Below the pieces are notes generated by a model that saw only the letters and a list, made by a program, of their open reading frames with translations, made no database searches and was not told the DNA's origin. From positions 1-64,000 of the forward strand of contig JAJDDM010000106.1 of the NCBI GenBank assembly GCA_029260315.1: a stretch of 64,000 nt of DNA. Reading direction: 5' to 3'. Positions 56,588 through 64,000 of the stretch are shown here, one piece after another. Position 1 is the first letter of the stretch; every line of letters begins with the position of its first letter. Origin of the DNA: Phycisphaerales bacterium (lineage in GTDB: Bacteria; Planctomycetota; Phycisphaerae; Phycisphaerales; UBA1924). The position numbers and the translations under genes are program-made.

Positions 56588-56814
56588 TGCTCGATACTCC
56601 TGCGCCCCCGGGCTTCAGTTCAGTCCAAGGCCACGATGACCCCGACAGCTCGATCCACGAGACACCGATCCCCCGATCCTGCTCTCACAGGACCGCCGGG
56701 CATCGAAGCCTCGTTTCCCCAGGGTCCGCGGGCTTTTCGAACTCGCCGGCGCATGAGCCACCGGGCGCGTGCCGCGAACGACGGTCTATAAGGCCGCCCG
56801 GCCCGCGCGGTTTC

Positions 56815-56835
56815 ACCCAACGGCGATTCAGCCGG
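56815..56835. repeat. short hairpin string shared with 18024-18044
   Basis: ACCCAACGGCGATTCAGCCGG here matches 18024-18044 with one change (GGTTCA for GATTCA) in the loop of a CGGC / GCCG hairpin. Both lie in gaps near gene ends. Confidence 0.5.
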
Positions 56836-56849
56836 CCAAATCCGCGAAC

Positions 56850-57752
56850 TCAGCAACCGCCCGCAAACAGATCCAGATACCCGAAGAAATCATCCGCGTC
56901 GCAATCGCCGTCCCCGTCGATGTCGCACACGCCCAGATCGCCGTTGGCAAAGGCGTCGAGATACGCGAAGAAGTCGTCCGCGTCGGTGTCCCCGTCGCCG
57001 TCAAGGTCCGCGGGGCAGCCACCGCCCTCGAAGAGAATCTCCGCGCTGATCCAGTTCGTCACATGGTTCGGCAGATCGATCGATTGCAGGATATTGCCCT
57101 GCTTGTCGAGCTGATAGCAGTCCACCGCCCCGCCGTTGAACGCGCCGGTCATCCAGAGGGTGTCATCCGCCGGATCGTACGCCAGGCCGTATCCCGCGCC
57201 CCCAATGAACGGCAGCGTCAAGTCCGTGAGTATGTTGCCGTTGAGGTCGTACTCCTGGAGGCCGTTGAATCCGCCCGAGTTGTTGGCGATCCACAGCGTC
57301 CCGCCGCTCGAATCAAACGCGATGCCCGAGCTTCTCACCGTCGGCACGAAGTGTACCGCGAGGCCCGCCCAGTCTTCGTCGCCCCGGACGACCGCGAAGT
57401 CTGTGTCAAAGTCGTTGTGCGCGACCGCGTAGTTGAACGTGCCGTCGGTCGTCCCGTCGTACAGATCGGTGAAGCCGGGATTCGAGTAAGGACCGCCTCC
57501 CAGCAGATCGCCGGCGAAGTCATACTCTCGCCCATCCTGTCCGCTGTTGCGTCCGACGACGCGGATCGACTCATGCATCGCAAGGCCACACTCGCCGAAC
57601 GCACCGCTGTTGGTCCAGGTCGAGACCAGCAGCCCGTTCTGCACGATCACGGCCTCGTTGGAGTCCCACGCGATCATGTACAAGGGGCTCGTCTGCGCGA
57701 TCGCGACCGAGGAACCCGCCCCGACAACCAGCATGACCAATGAAGCCTTCAT
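56850..57752 (-). CDS. secreted propeller-like protein with dockerin-like tail
   Basis: 300 residues from the ATG at 57752 with signal MKASLVMLVVGAGSSVAIAQ. The body has beta-propeller-like pieces (SSGIAFDSSGGTLWIANNSG, YGLAYDPADDTLWMTG). The tail DLDGDGDTDADDFFAYLDAF and [20 protein letters not shown] ends AGGC. It lies next to the HAF gene on the same strand, separated by about 260 bases. Confidence 0.85.
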   Translation of the reverse strand: MKASLVMLVVGAGSSVAIAQTSPLYMIAWDSNEAVIVQNGLLVSTWTNSGAFGECGLAMHESIRVVGRNSGQDGREYDFAGDLLGGGPYSNPGFTDLYDGTTDGTFNYAVAHNDFDTDFAVVRGDEDWAGLAVHFVPTVRSSGIAFDSSGGTLWIANNSGGFNGLQEYDLNGNILTDLTLPFIGGAGYGLAYDPADDTLWMTGAFNGGAVDCYQLDKQGNILQSIDLPNHVTNWISAEILFEGGGCPADLDGDGDTDADDFFAYLDAFANGDLGVCDIDGDGDCDADDFFGYLDLFAGGC

Positions 57753-57897
57753 ACCGCCCACTCCTCTCTGAGATGTTCGTCTCGACTGTGCGTCCAGCCT
57801 ACCGGATCGGCCCCGCGTTGCAAAGCGCTTTGTCGCCCACGCCCCAATCGGACCCGCCCCCTGAAGCCCGCCCCCGCCAACGACCGAACAATGGCCC

Positions 57898-58653
57898 ATG
57901 CCCACCCCCGAGCACGCCGAACTCCGCGCAGAGCACACCCCCGACGCCGTCCGCGATCGCCTCCGAGAAGGCCCGGCGAGCACCTACCTCGGAGACTTCG
58001 TCTACGGCGCGATCGACGGCGCCGTCACCACCTTCGCCGTCGTCGCCGGCGTCCAGGGCGCGGGCCTCAGCGCCGCCATCGTCATCATCCTGGGCCTGGC
58101 CAACCTCTTCGCCGACGGCTTCAGCATGGCCGCCGGCAACTTCCTCTCCCGCAGAGCCGAGGCCCAGCACCTGGCACGCGTCCGCCGGATGGAGGCCCGC
58201 CACATCCAGAAGATCCCCCACGGCGAGCGCGAGGAGATCCGCCAGATCTTCGCCGACAAGGGCTTCGAGGGAGACGTGCTCGACCAAGTCGTCGAGACCA
58301 TCACCGCCAACGAGAAGCAGTGGATCGACACCATGATCACCGAGGAGTTCGGCCTCAGCCTCTCGGCACCCAGCCCCTGGAAGACCGCCCTGGCGACATT
58401 CGTCTCGTTCAACCTCGTCGGCGCGCTGCCGATCCTCCCGTTCATCGCCAACGCCATCTGGAACGACCTGTTCGCCTCGCCATTCACCGTCAGCATCGCC
58501 ATGACCGGCGTCGCGTTCTTCCTCGTCGGCGTGCTGAAGGCCCGCGTCGTCGAGCAGCGCCGACTCCTCGGCGGCGTCGAGACCCTCGCCGTCGGCGCGC
58601 TCGCCGCGGTCATCGCCTACCTCGTCGGCGTCCTGCTCCGGGGCCTGGCGTAG
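57898..58653 (+). CDS. VIT1/CCC1 family transporter
   Basis: 251 residues. The first membrane region LGDFVYGAIDGAVTTFAVVA, the LGLANLFADGFSMAAGNFLS block and a cytoplasmic helix pair with many Glu/His (RRMEARHIQKIPHGEREEIR) are those of VIT1-type iron/manganese transporters. Four further membrane segments follow. It exports Fe2+ or Mn2+ in exchange for protons. Confidence 0.9.
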   Translation: MPTPEHAELRAEHTPDAVRDRLREGPASTYLGDFVYGAIDGAVTTFAVVAGVQGAGLSAAIVIILGLANLFADGFSMAAGNFLSRRAEAQHLARVRRMEARHIQKIPHGEREEIRQIFADKGFEGDVLDQVVETITANEKQWIDTMITEEFGLSLSAPSPWKTALATFVSFNLVGALPILPFIANAIWNDLFASPFTVSIAMTGVAFFLVGVLKARVVEQRRLLGGVETLAVGALAAVIAYLVGVLLRGLA

Positions 58654-58660
58654 GAAATCA

Positions 58661-58679
58661 GCAAAGCGAACAACGAAGA
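58661..58679. repeat. short A-rich dispersed repeat, copy 2
   Basis: GCAAAGCGAACAACGAAGA is identical to 13812-13830. It lies in the convergent gap between the VIT1-type and antiporter genes. Confidence 0.5.
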
Positions 58680-58742
58680 TCAATACAACGCAAGGCTCCC
58701 CCTCCCGCTCTTTGTTTTTCGCGTTGCTATTTTCGATTTTCC

Positions 58743-60131
58743 TCAGTCCGCCCCCGCCGGCTCGCTCCCCGTCTCGATCTCCTCGGCCCCCCGCACCCAC
58801 CGTATAAACGCCCCCATCGTCAGCACCTGTCCCAACAGGCTCATCAACACGACCAGGAACGCCACCGCCGCCGCGAACCGGCGCAGCTCGCCCTCCGGCA
58901 GCCCCAGAATCAGCGCCAGCGACAGGCTCCCCTTCAAGCCCGACCACCAGATCACATGCTTCCATCCCCTGGGCCAGTGCCGCTTGGTCGCCATCACCAC
59001 CGGATACACCGTCAGCGCCCGCGCGATCAGCAGCGCCGCCATCACCGCTGCCGCCGCCAGCAGCACGTCCGCCCGCAACAAGCCCCGCACGCCCCCGATC
59101 GCCGGGTCGCTCAGCTCGAAGCCCACCAGCAGGAACAGGATCGAGTTCACCAGAAAGTCCATACTGTCCCAGAACCCCGTCAGCGTGCGCCGCGTCTCGT
59201 CGCTCATCGAGAACAGCTTGCCGTAGTTGCCCATGATCAGCGCGCTGACCACCACCGCGATCACGCCCGAGGCGTGCATCTCCTCGGCGAGCACGAACGA
59301 CCCCCACGCCAGCGCGATCGTGATCGCCGTCTCCAACACATGGTCCTCGAGCTTCTTGAGCACGAAGAACGCGACGCCGCCGAGCCCGATCCCCAGCACC
59401 GTCCCCACGCCCGCCTTGAACACGAACGAGCTCAGCACGGCCCCGATCTCGACCTGCCCCGCGCCCTCCGCGACGCCGTGCGCCGCATCCTCGCCGACCC
59501 CCGCCGCGACCCCCGCCACGCCCCCGGCGACGATCGCCGTCTTCAGCACCGCAAACAGCGCCACCGCCGTCCCGTCGTTGAACAGCGCCTCACCCTCGAC
59601 AACCGTCCGCAGCGTCTTTGGCACCCCCGCGCTCTTATAAGTCGCCACGACGCTGATCGGGTCCGTCGGCGCCAGCACGATCCCCAGCAGCAGCGCCGCC
59701 GTCCACGTCGCCCCCGCCTCGCCCAACTCGCCCACCAGAAATGGCCTGATCGCCATCGCCACCAGCACCGTCGTCAGCAGCACCCCCGGCACCGCCAAGA
59801 GCGCCACCGGCAACCACGCCCGTTGCAGCAAACCCAGATCAATGTGCAGCCCCGCCTGAAACAGCAGCGGCGGCAGAAACACCAAAAGGACCAACTCCTC
59901 GCTGATCAACACCCCCGTCGGCGTCGCCTCGATCGCCGCCGCCGCGAGCCCCACCAGCACCAGCGCCACCGTGTACGGCACACGCACGAACTTGGTCAAA
60001 ACCCCCACCACGCACGCGATCGCCACGATCCCCACGACGACCGAAACGGTGCGCGAGATCTCCCCGTGCGCTGCTTCTGTGGCTAGCGTCGCCCCACCTC
60101 GCCCCGTCATCTCCGCCGCGATCCCGAACAT
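58743..60131 (-). CDS. CPA1-type Na+/H+ antiporter
   Basis: 462 residues from the ATG at 60131; an upstream in-frame ATG at 60182 is possible. About 12 membrane segments are visible. The ion-binding segment appears as LLGIVLAPTDPISVVATYKS with the ALFNDGTAVALFAVL helix, the usual TDP and ND pair of CPA1. Proton export against Na+ uptake or the reverse is expected at the inner membrane. Confidence 0.9.
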   Translation of the reverse strand: MFGIAAEMTGRGGATLATEAAHGEISRTVSVVVGIVAIACVVGVLTKFVRVPYTVALVLVGLAAAAIEATPTGVLISEELVLLVFLPPLLFQAGLHIDLGLLQRAWLPVALLAVPGVLLTTVLVAMAIRPFLVGELGEAGATWTAALLLGIVLAPTDPISVVATYKSAGVPKTLRTVVEGEALFNDGTAVALFAVLKTAIVAGGVAGVAAGVGEDAAHGVAEGAGQVEIGAVLSSFVFKAGVGTVLGIGLGGVAFFVLKKLEDHVLETAITIALAWGSFVLAEEMHASGVIAVVVSALIMGNYGKLFSMSDETRRTLTGFWDSMDFLVNSILFLLVGFELSDPAIGGVRGLLRADVLLAAAAVMAALLIARALTVYPVVMATKRHWPRGWKHVIWWSGLKGSLSLALILGLPEGELRRFAAAVAFLVVLMSLLGQVLTMGAFIRWVRGAEEIETGSEPAGAD

Positions 60132-60354
60132 CGGGCGAAGTGTACCTGCGACGGCAGGCGACCGGTTGCGCGGGTGATCCACGAGCGATCGGCCTCTGTT
60201 CGGGTGAAGAAATGCACCATTTTGACAGCGCGGCCCTCAATCTGTGCTACCTTGAAACCGCTGACAGTGCGCGCACCGACGCGTCCGATAGCGAAGCCGC
60301 GCCATCTGCCGATCGCGGATCTGGGAAATGGAAGAACGAATACGGAGACTCTGC

Positions 60355-61842
60355 ATGACCAAGGCCACCGCCACCTGCCTGCTCGCCACACTCGCGGGCC
60401 TCGCGCCCGTCGCGCTCACACCAGCCGCCCTCGCCGACGAGGTCGTCGCCATCGTCCAGCAGGACAACGCCTTCCGCTGGGTTCCCGGCGAGATGATCGT
60501 CAAGTTCGCCGACCAACCCACAGATCAGGCAATGCGCGCGATCGAGACCGAGCTGGGAACGCCGATCACCTGGCGGTCCCTCCAGCACGCCCCGCATTAC
60601 AAGGGCGACCCCACTCGCCCGCACCCGCTGAGCTTCTACCGCATCGCCGAGGTTGATCCCGCGATCGACGTCCAGGCCGGCGCCGCCTTTGTCGGTCAGC
60701 TCGCCGGCGTCGCGTGGTCCAGCACCAACAACATCCCCGAGCCCACGCTGATCCCCAACGATCCCATGTACAACCAGCAGTGGGCGCCCGATCGCATCCA
60801 CGCCCCCGACGGCTGGGACGTTTCACTCGGCAGCCACGACGTCATCGTCTCCAGCATCGACACCGGCACCGTGCTCAACCACGAGGACCTCATCAGCGCC
60901 AACTGGGTCAACACAGGCGAGATCCCCGCCAACAACATCGACGACGATGGCAACGGGTTTATCGACGACGTCAACGGCTGGGACTTCGTCCGCAACAACA
61001 ACCAGGTCAACGACGTCTTCGGGCACGGCACCCAGGTCGCCGGCATCATGTCCGCCGCCATCAACAACGGCGTCGGCGTTGCCGGCATGTCAAACACCAC
61101 CGTCATGCACGTCAAGTGGTGGCACACCTCCGGTTCCGACGCTTCCGTCGCAGGCAGCGCGTTCTATTCTGTCGACAACGGCGCGCGTGTCCTCAACATG
61201 AGCCTCTCCGGCGGAGGAGGCCTCCCCCTCACCGAGGAGGCCATGGATTACGCCGAAGCCAACAACGTCCTCTCCGTCGCCGCCGCCGGAAACCACGGCG
61301 GGCAGAGCCGCCAGTTCCCCTCCGGTTACGACAACGTCATGGCCATCAGCGGCATCAACATCAACAACCTCAAGCCCGGCTTCAGCGGCTGGGGCGACCA
61401 CATCGACGTTGCTGGCCCCACCGAGGGCATCCTCTCGACCGGCCCCGGCGGCCCCACCAACTACGACCCGGGCTTCAGCGGAACCAGCGCCGCCAGCCCC
61501 CACGTCGCCGGCGTCGCGGGACAGATCCTCAGCATCAACCCCGACCTCACCGCCGTCGAGGTCCGCGCGATCATCAACGACACCGCCGAGGATGTCGGCG
61601 ACCCCGGCTTCGACCTCTTCTTCGGCAACGGGCGCGTCCACCACGGCGCGGCGTCCGCCGCCGCCGTCAGCGACTGTCCCGCCGATCTCGATGGCGATAA
61701 CGACGTGGACTCCAACGATTTCTTCGCCTACCTCGACGCCTTCGCCAACGGCGACATCGACGTCTGCGACATCGACGGCTGCCAGGACTGCGACGCCGAC
61801 GACTTCTTCGCCTACCTCGACCTCTTCGCCGCCGGCTGCTGA
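60355..61842 (+). CDS. secreted subtilase with dockerin-like tail
   Basis: 495 residues from the ATG at 60355 with GGAG upstream and a signal MTKATATCLLATLAGLAPVA. The catalytic triad is VIVSSIDTGT (Asp), FGHGTQVAGI (His) and FSGTSAASPHVAGV (Ser). A propeptide-like segment of about 90 residues precedes (PGEMIVKFADQPTDQAMRAI). The tail DLDGDNDVDSNDFFAYLDAF and CQDCDADDFFAYLDLF ends AAGC. An extracellular protease. Confidence 0.93.
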   Translation: MTKATATCLLATLAGLAPVALTPAALADEVVAIVQQDNAFRWVPGEMIVKFADQPTDQAMRAIETELGTPITWRSLQHAPHYKGDPTRPHPLSFYRIAEVDPAIDVQAGAAFVGQLAGVAWSSTNNIPEPTLIPNDPMYNQQWAPDRIHAPDGWDVSLGSHDVIVSSIDTGTVLNHEDLISANWVNTGEIPANNIDDDGNGFIDDVNGWDFVRNNNQVNDVFGHGTQVAGIMSAAINNGVGVAGMSNTTVMHVKWWHTSGSDASVAGSAFYSVDNGARVLNMSLSGGGGLPLTEEAMDYAEANNVLSVAAAGNHGGQSRQFPSGYDNVMAISGININNLKPGFSGWGDHIDVAGPTEGILSTGPGGPTNYDPGFSGTSAASPHVAGVAGQILSINPDLTAVEVRAIINDTAEDVGDPGFDLFFGNGRVHHGAASAAAVSDCPADLDGDNDVDSNDFFAYLDAFANGDIDVCDIDGCQDCDADDFFAYLDLFAAGC

Positions 61843-61987
61843 GCCCCGCCGGCCAGCCGACCCATCGCACACAACGACGACCGCACGACGCCCGGGCAAT
61901 CGCCCGGGCTTTCTCTCCTATGACACTCCCGCGCTTTGGCCCCTGCGCCATTTCGTCCTACGATCGCAGAGAGAAAGGACCGACCCA

Positions 61988-62254
61988 GTGACCCATGTGA
62001 TCTGCGAGCCCTGCATCGGCACCAAGGACACCTCCTGCGTCGAGGTCTGCCCCGTCGACTGCATCCATCCCACCGCCGACGAGGCGGACTTCCAGACCGC
62101 AGACATGCTCTACATCGACCCCGACACCTGCATCGACTGCGGCCTCTGCGTCGACGAATGCCCCGTCAAGGCCATCCTCCCGGAAGAAGACGTCCCCGAG
62201 GAGTGGACCACATACGTCCAACTCAACCTCGACTACTACGAGAACCAAACTTGA
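61988..62254 (+). CDS. two-cluster (7Fe/8Fe-type) ferredoxin
   Basis: 88 residues from a GTG at 61988. Two Cys groups are present: CIGTKDTSCVEVCPVDCIHP and CIDCGLCVDECPVKAI. The second is a full CxxCxxCxxxCP; the first has the longer spacing of 7Fe ferredoxins. It carries electrons in the cytoplasm; the partner is unknown. A weak AAAGGA stands about 10 bases before the start. Confidence 0.9.
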   Translation: MTHVICEPCIGTKDTSCVEVCPVDCIHPTADEADFQTADMLYIDPDTCIDCGLCVDECPVKAILPEEDVPEEWTTYVQLNLDYYENQT

Positions 62255-62394
62255 CCGCCCTCGCACCCTCAATGCCACGTCCCACCCGAGCCTCCACTCC
62301 CGTATCCGAGGTCTCGACTCTGAAATCTCAAATCTGAAATCTCAGATCCTCCTTCCCAGGAGATCCGCCCACTCTGCAAACTACTCTTCTCTCC

Positions 62395-63276
62395 ATGATC
62401 CACCTCCTCGCCGCGATCACCCTCGCCCACCCCGCCCCCGGCATCACCGTCCTCCCCACCGGCGACATCGCCTTCGTCCAGCCCGCCGCCCACACCGTCT
62501 GGCTCGTCACCCCAGGCCAAGACCCCCGCCCCCTCGCCGTCGGCAAGGACGCCACCGACCTCTCCGTCCCCCACGACCTCTGGCAGTTCGACGACGCCCT
62601 CGTCACCGCCAGCGACCGCAACGGCGCGGTCGTCACCATCGCCCCCGACGGCAACGTCAGCCGCCTCTATCCCCAAGACTCCTGGCCGAACGCGAAGTGG
62701 CCGCAGGACATCACCGTCGCCGCCGGCGGCGACCCGTTCATCCTCCTGCCCGACAAGTCCATCGTCGCTGTCACCGGCAAAAAAGGACACCACCGCATCG
62801 TCCGCGTCCGCCCGAATGGAGAGCTCGAAGACCTCTGCCCAAACCAAGAGTTCGAGAACCTCCACCTCTCGGCCTTCGCCCTCGCCCCCGACGGCGCCCT
62901 CTACTTCACCGAACTCGGCACACGCATCCGCAAGATCTCTCCAACCGGCGAACTCTCGACCGTCCTCGATCGCGGCCTCGCCGGCGCGCGAGGCCTCGCC
63001 GTCGACAAGGACGGCTCGCTCGTCATCGCCGACAGCCTCGCCCGCAAGATCCTCCGCCTGCGCGCCGCCAAGCTCCAGACCATCGCCGGCACCGGCGCAC
63101 GCGCATCCACCGATGGCCTCACCTCCGAAGCCGCCTTCATGGAGCCTACCGGCGTCGCCATCGCACACACCGGCACGATCTACGTCCTCGACTTCCCCCT
63201 CGACATCGCCCCAACCGTCCGCGAGATCTCCCCCGAGGGCAAGGTCCGCACCATCGCAACGACCACGTTCCCCTAA
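62395..63276 (+). CDS. NHL/SGL-type beta-propeller protein
   Basis: 293 residues. Propeller blades are seen in VLPTGDIAFVQPAAHTVWLV, LAPDGALYFTELGTRIRKIS, LAVDKDGSLVIADSLARKIL and VAIAHTGTIYVLDFPLDIAP. The first 12 residues (MIHLLAAITLAH) may be a short signal. No dockerin-like tail is present, unlike the neighbouring secreted proteins. Confidence 0.75.
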   Translation: MIHLLAAITLAHPAPGITVLPTGDIAFVQPAAHTVWLVTPGQDPRPLAVGKDATDLSVPHDLWQFDDALVTASDRNGAVVTIAPDGNVSRLYPQDSWPNAKWPQDITVAAGGDPFILLPDKSIVAVTGKKGHHRIVRVRPNGELEDLCPNQEFENLHLSAFALAPDGALYFTELGTRIRKISPTGELSTVLDRGLAGARGLAVDKDGSLVIADSLARKILRLRAAKLQTIAGTGARASTDGLTSEAAFMEPTGVAIAHTGTIYVLDFPLDIAPTVREISPEGKVRTIATTTFP

Positions 63277-63303
63277 CGAACCACCGACGACCGCAAAGCG
63301 TGC

Positions 63304-63331
63304 CACCGACCGCTGCGCTGAGCGGTCGGTG
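63304..63331. repeat. hairpin repeat, family C
   Basis: Stem CACCGACCGCT / AGCGGTCGGTG, loop GCGCTG, preceded by TGC. Compared with the copy at 128, the A-T pair in CCAACC / GGTTGG is G-C here, a compensated change. It follows the NHL gene. Confidence 0.78.
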
Positions 63332-63376
63332 CATCTGTCAAACAGAATGTCGTGCAAACTCGCCCGCGAAAGGCCC

Positions 63377-63805
63377 CTACGCCGCCTCGCGCAGCCCCTC
63401 GTCCAGCTCGTCCAGTTCGTCGTCGTCGAACCGCTCCGCCCAGCGATCCGGGCGCACATTCGACGGTGCGTTGTGCGGCTCGCGCCAATCCTCGGCGTTG
63501 GGCAGGCTCAGCTCGCTGACCATCGTCTTGCGATACCCCAGCAGCCGCACCACCTCCAGCACGTCGCTCCACGACGGGAACGCCGCGTGGTTCGCCTTCT
63601 TGAAAGCGTCGATCGCCATCAGGAACAGGAACTGCTCCTTGGTGAGATCGCCCTCCTCGGCGGACCGCGTGAAGTCGCTCAGACGCCTCCCGGGCCCACG
63701 CCGACGCTCCAGCCCGGTCGCCCCCGGTTCCTCGATGTCCCTGCGATCAACACCCGACCGCCGATCCACCACACTCGAACGCTTCGGACGATAACTCTTG
63801 CCCAT
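63377..63805 (-). CDS. hypothetical protein
   Basis: 142 residues from the ATG at 63805; a longer start is possible. The first 50 residues are Arg-rich (MGKSYRPKRSSVVDRRSGVD), followed by a helical block (LTKEQFLFLMAIDAFKKANH, WSDVLEVVRLLGYRKTMVSE) and an acidic end. No known domain was recognised. The block looks conserved in character and may be DNA- or RNA-binding. Confidence 0.6.
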   Translation of the reverse strand: MGKSYRPKRSSVVDRRSGVDRRDIEEPGATGLERRRGPGRRLSDFTRSAEEGDLTKEQFLFLMAIDAFKKANHAAFPSWSDVLEVVRLLGYRKTMVSELSLPNAEDWREPHNAPSNVRPDRWAERFDDDELDELDEGLREAA

Positions 63806-63846
63806 GGCGACACTCCCGTAAGGAGGCTCCGCGGCAGGCACGCGCT

Positions 63847-64000
63847 TCAGAGCTCCTCGTCCTCTTCATCGTCGTCATCGTCGGCGAGGCCCGCCTCCTC
63901 CAGATCGTCCTCCTCATCATCCAAAAACTCCTCATCGTCGTCGTCATCATCGATGAGAAAGTCATCATCGTCATCATCGTCATCGTCGAACCCCGCGATG
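63847..64000 (-). CDS. C-terminal end of an extremely acidic protein (continues beyond the window)
   Basis: The minus frame entering from the window edge reads 50 residues almost only of Asp, Glu and Leu (DDDDDDDDDFLI, EEFLDDEEDDLEEAGLADDD) and ends EEDEEL. The body lies outside the window. Acidic tails of this kind occur on chromatin-like, RNA polymerase delta-like and ribosome-linked proteins, but nothing decides between them here. Confidence 0.6.
   Translation of the reverse strand, partial: IAGFDDDDDDDDDFLIDDDDDDEEFLDDEEDDLEEAGLADDDDDEEDEEL

Noticed and set aside
57891-60086. 731-residue plus-strand open frame of Arg/His/Gln
   Set aside because: Offset or antisense frame of the VIT1-type and antiporter genes, with no plausible protein composition.

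Overview
The window looks like chromosomal DNA of a GC-rich planctomycete, most likely of the class Phycisphaerae (order Phycisphaerales). This is inferred from seven secreted proteins that share a duplicated acidic, dockerin-like C-terminal tail (DxDGDxDADDFF-YLD-FAxG, often ending in Gly-Cys), the long N-terminally extended NusG and SecE, the very high GC content and the many short palindromic repeats between and inside genes. No rRNA, CRISPR array or complete transposon was seen.

Layout. 1-1.3 kb: two decayed DUF7002-like genes, each interrupted by the same palindromic repeat. 1.6-3.4 kb: an AT-richer three-gene cassette (TIGR04255 family protein plus two unknowns). 3.4-6.8 kb: ABC ATPase, Nudix hydrolase, ParB and a broken ABC ATPase remnant. 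6.8-13.75 kb: a defence/accessory island with an unknown gene beside an XRE-ImmA/IrrE peptidase gene, a Fic protein, a fused BsuBI/PstI-type restriction-modification gene, and pieces of a MmeI-like restriction-modification gene into which these genes appear to have been inserted. 13.9-15.4 kb: ArsR, DinB and SRPBCC genes. 15.6-27.6 kb: pyrB, metallopeptidases, a zinc-ribbon protein, SLC13-type permease, TerC, secreted proteins, a kinase-like protein and rimO. 27.6-30.4 kb: a lipoprotein, a Panacea-domain toxin-antitoxin pair, a GIY-YIG protein and a CysQ/HAL2-like phosphatase. 30.6-40.2 kb: a translation/secretion cluster on the minus strand (tRNA-Thr, tuf, vapD-like, rpmG, tRNA-Trp, secE, nusG) followed by a giant AsmA-like gene. 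40.5-62 kb: mostly secreted dockerin-tailed proteins mixed with housekeeping genes (cysC, atpA, cdaA-ybbR, mutY, a glycosyltransferase, VIT1-type transporter, Na+/H+ antiporter, ferredoxin). 62.4-64 kb: an NHL-type protein, an unknown gene and the end of an extremely acidic protein.

The most unusual features are structural. (1) A palindromic repeat (ATCGGCTCTCCGAGCCGAT core), mostly present as outward-facing inverted pairs like REPINs, lies in frame inside rimO and pyrB and adds extra peptide to both. (2) In two places a complete gene sits between the 3' end of its neighbour and a second, detached copy of that same 3' end (Fic between two MmeI-like C-terminal copies; a LVIVD/dockerin gene between two AsmA-like C-terminal copies), as if circular DNA had integrated by homology to the 3' end. 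(3) A restriction-modification gene lies inside another restriction-modification gene. (4) The dockerin-like tail is attached to very different secreted domains.

Functional groupings: cdaA-ybbR is a c-di-AMP module; tuf-rpmG-secE-nusG is the conserved translation/secretion cluster; 7-14 kb and 28-29 kb are defence or toxin-antitoxin regions; and the secreted beta-propeller, VCBS, subtilase and cytochrome proteins form a tail-sharing extracellular set.
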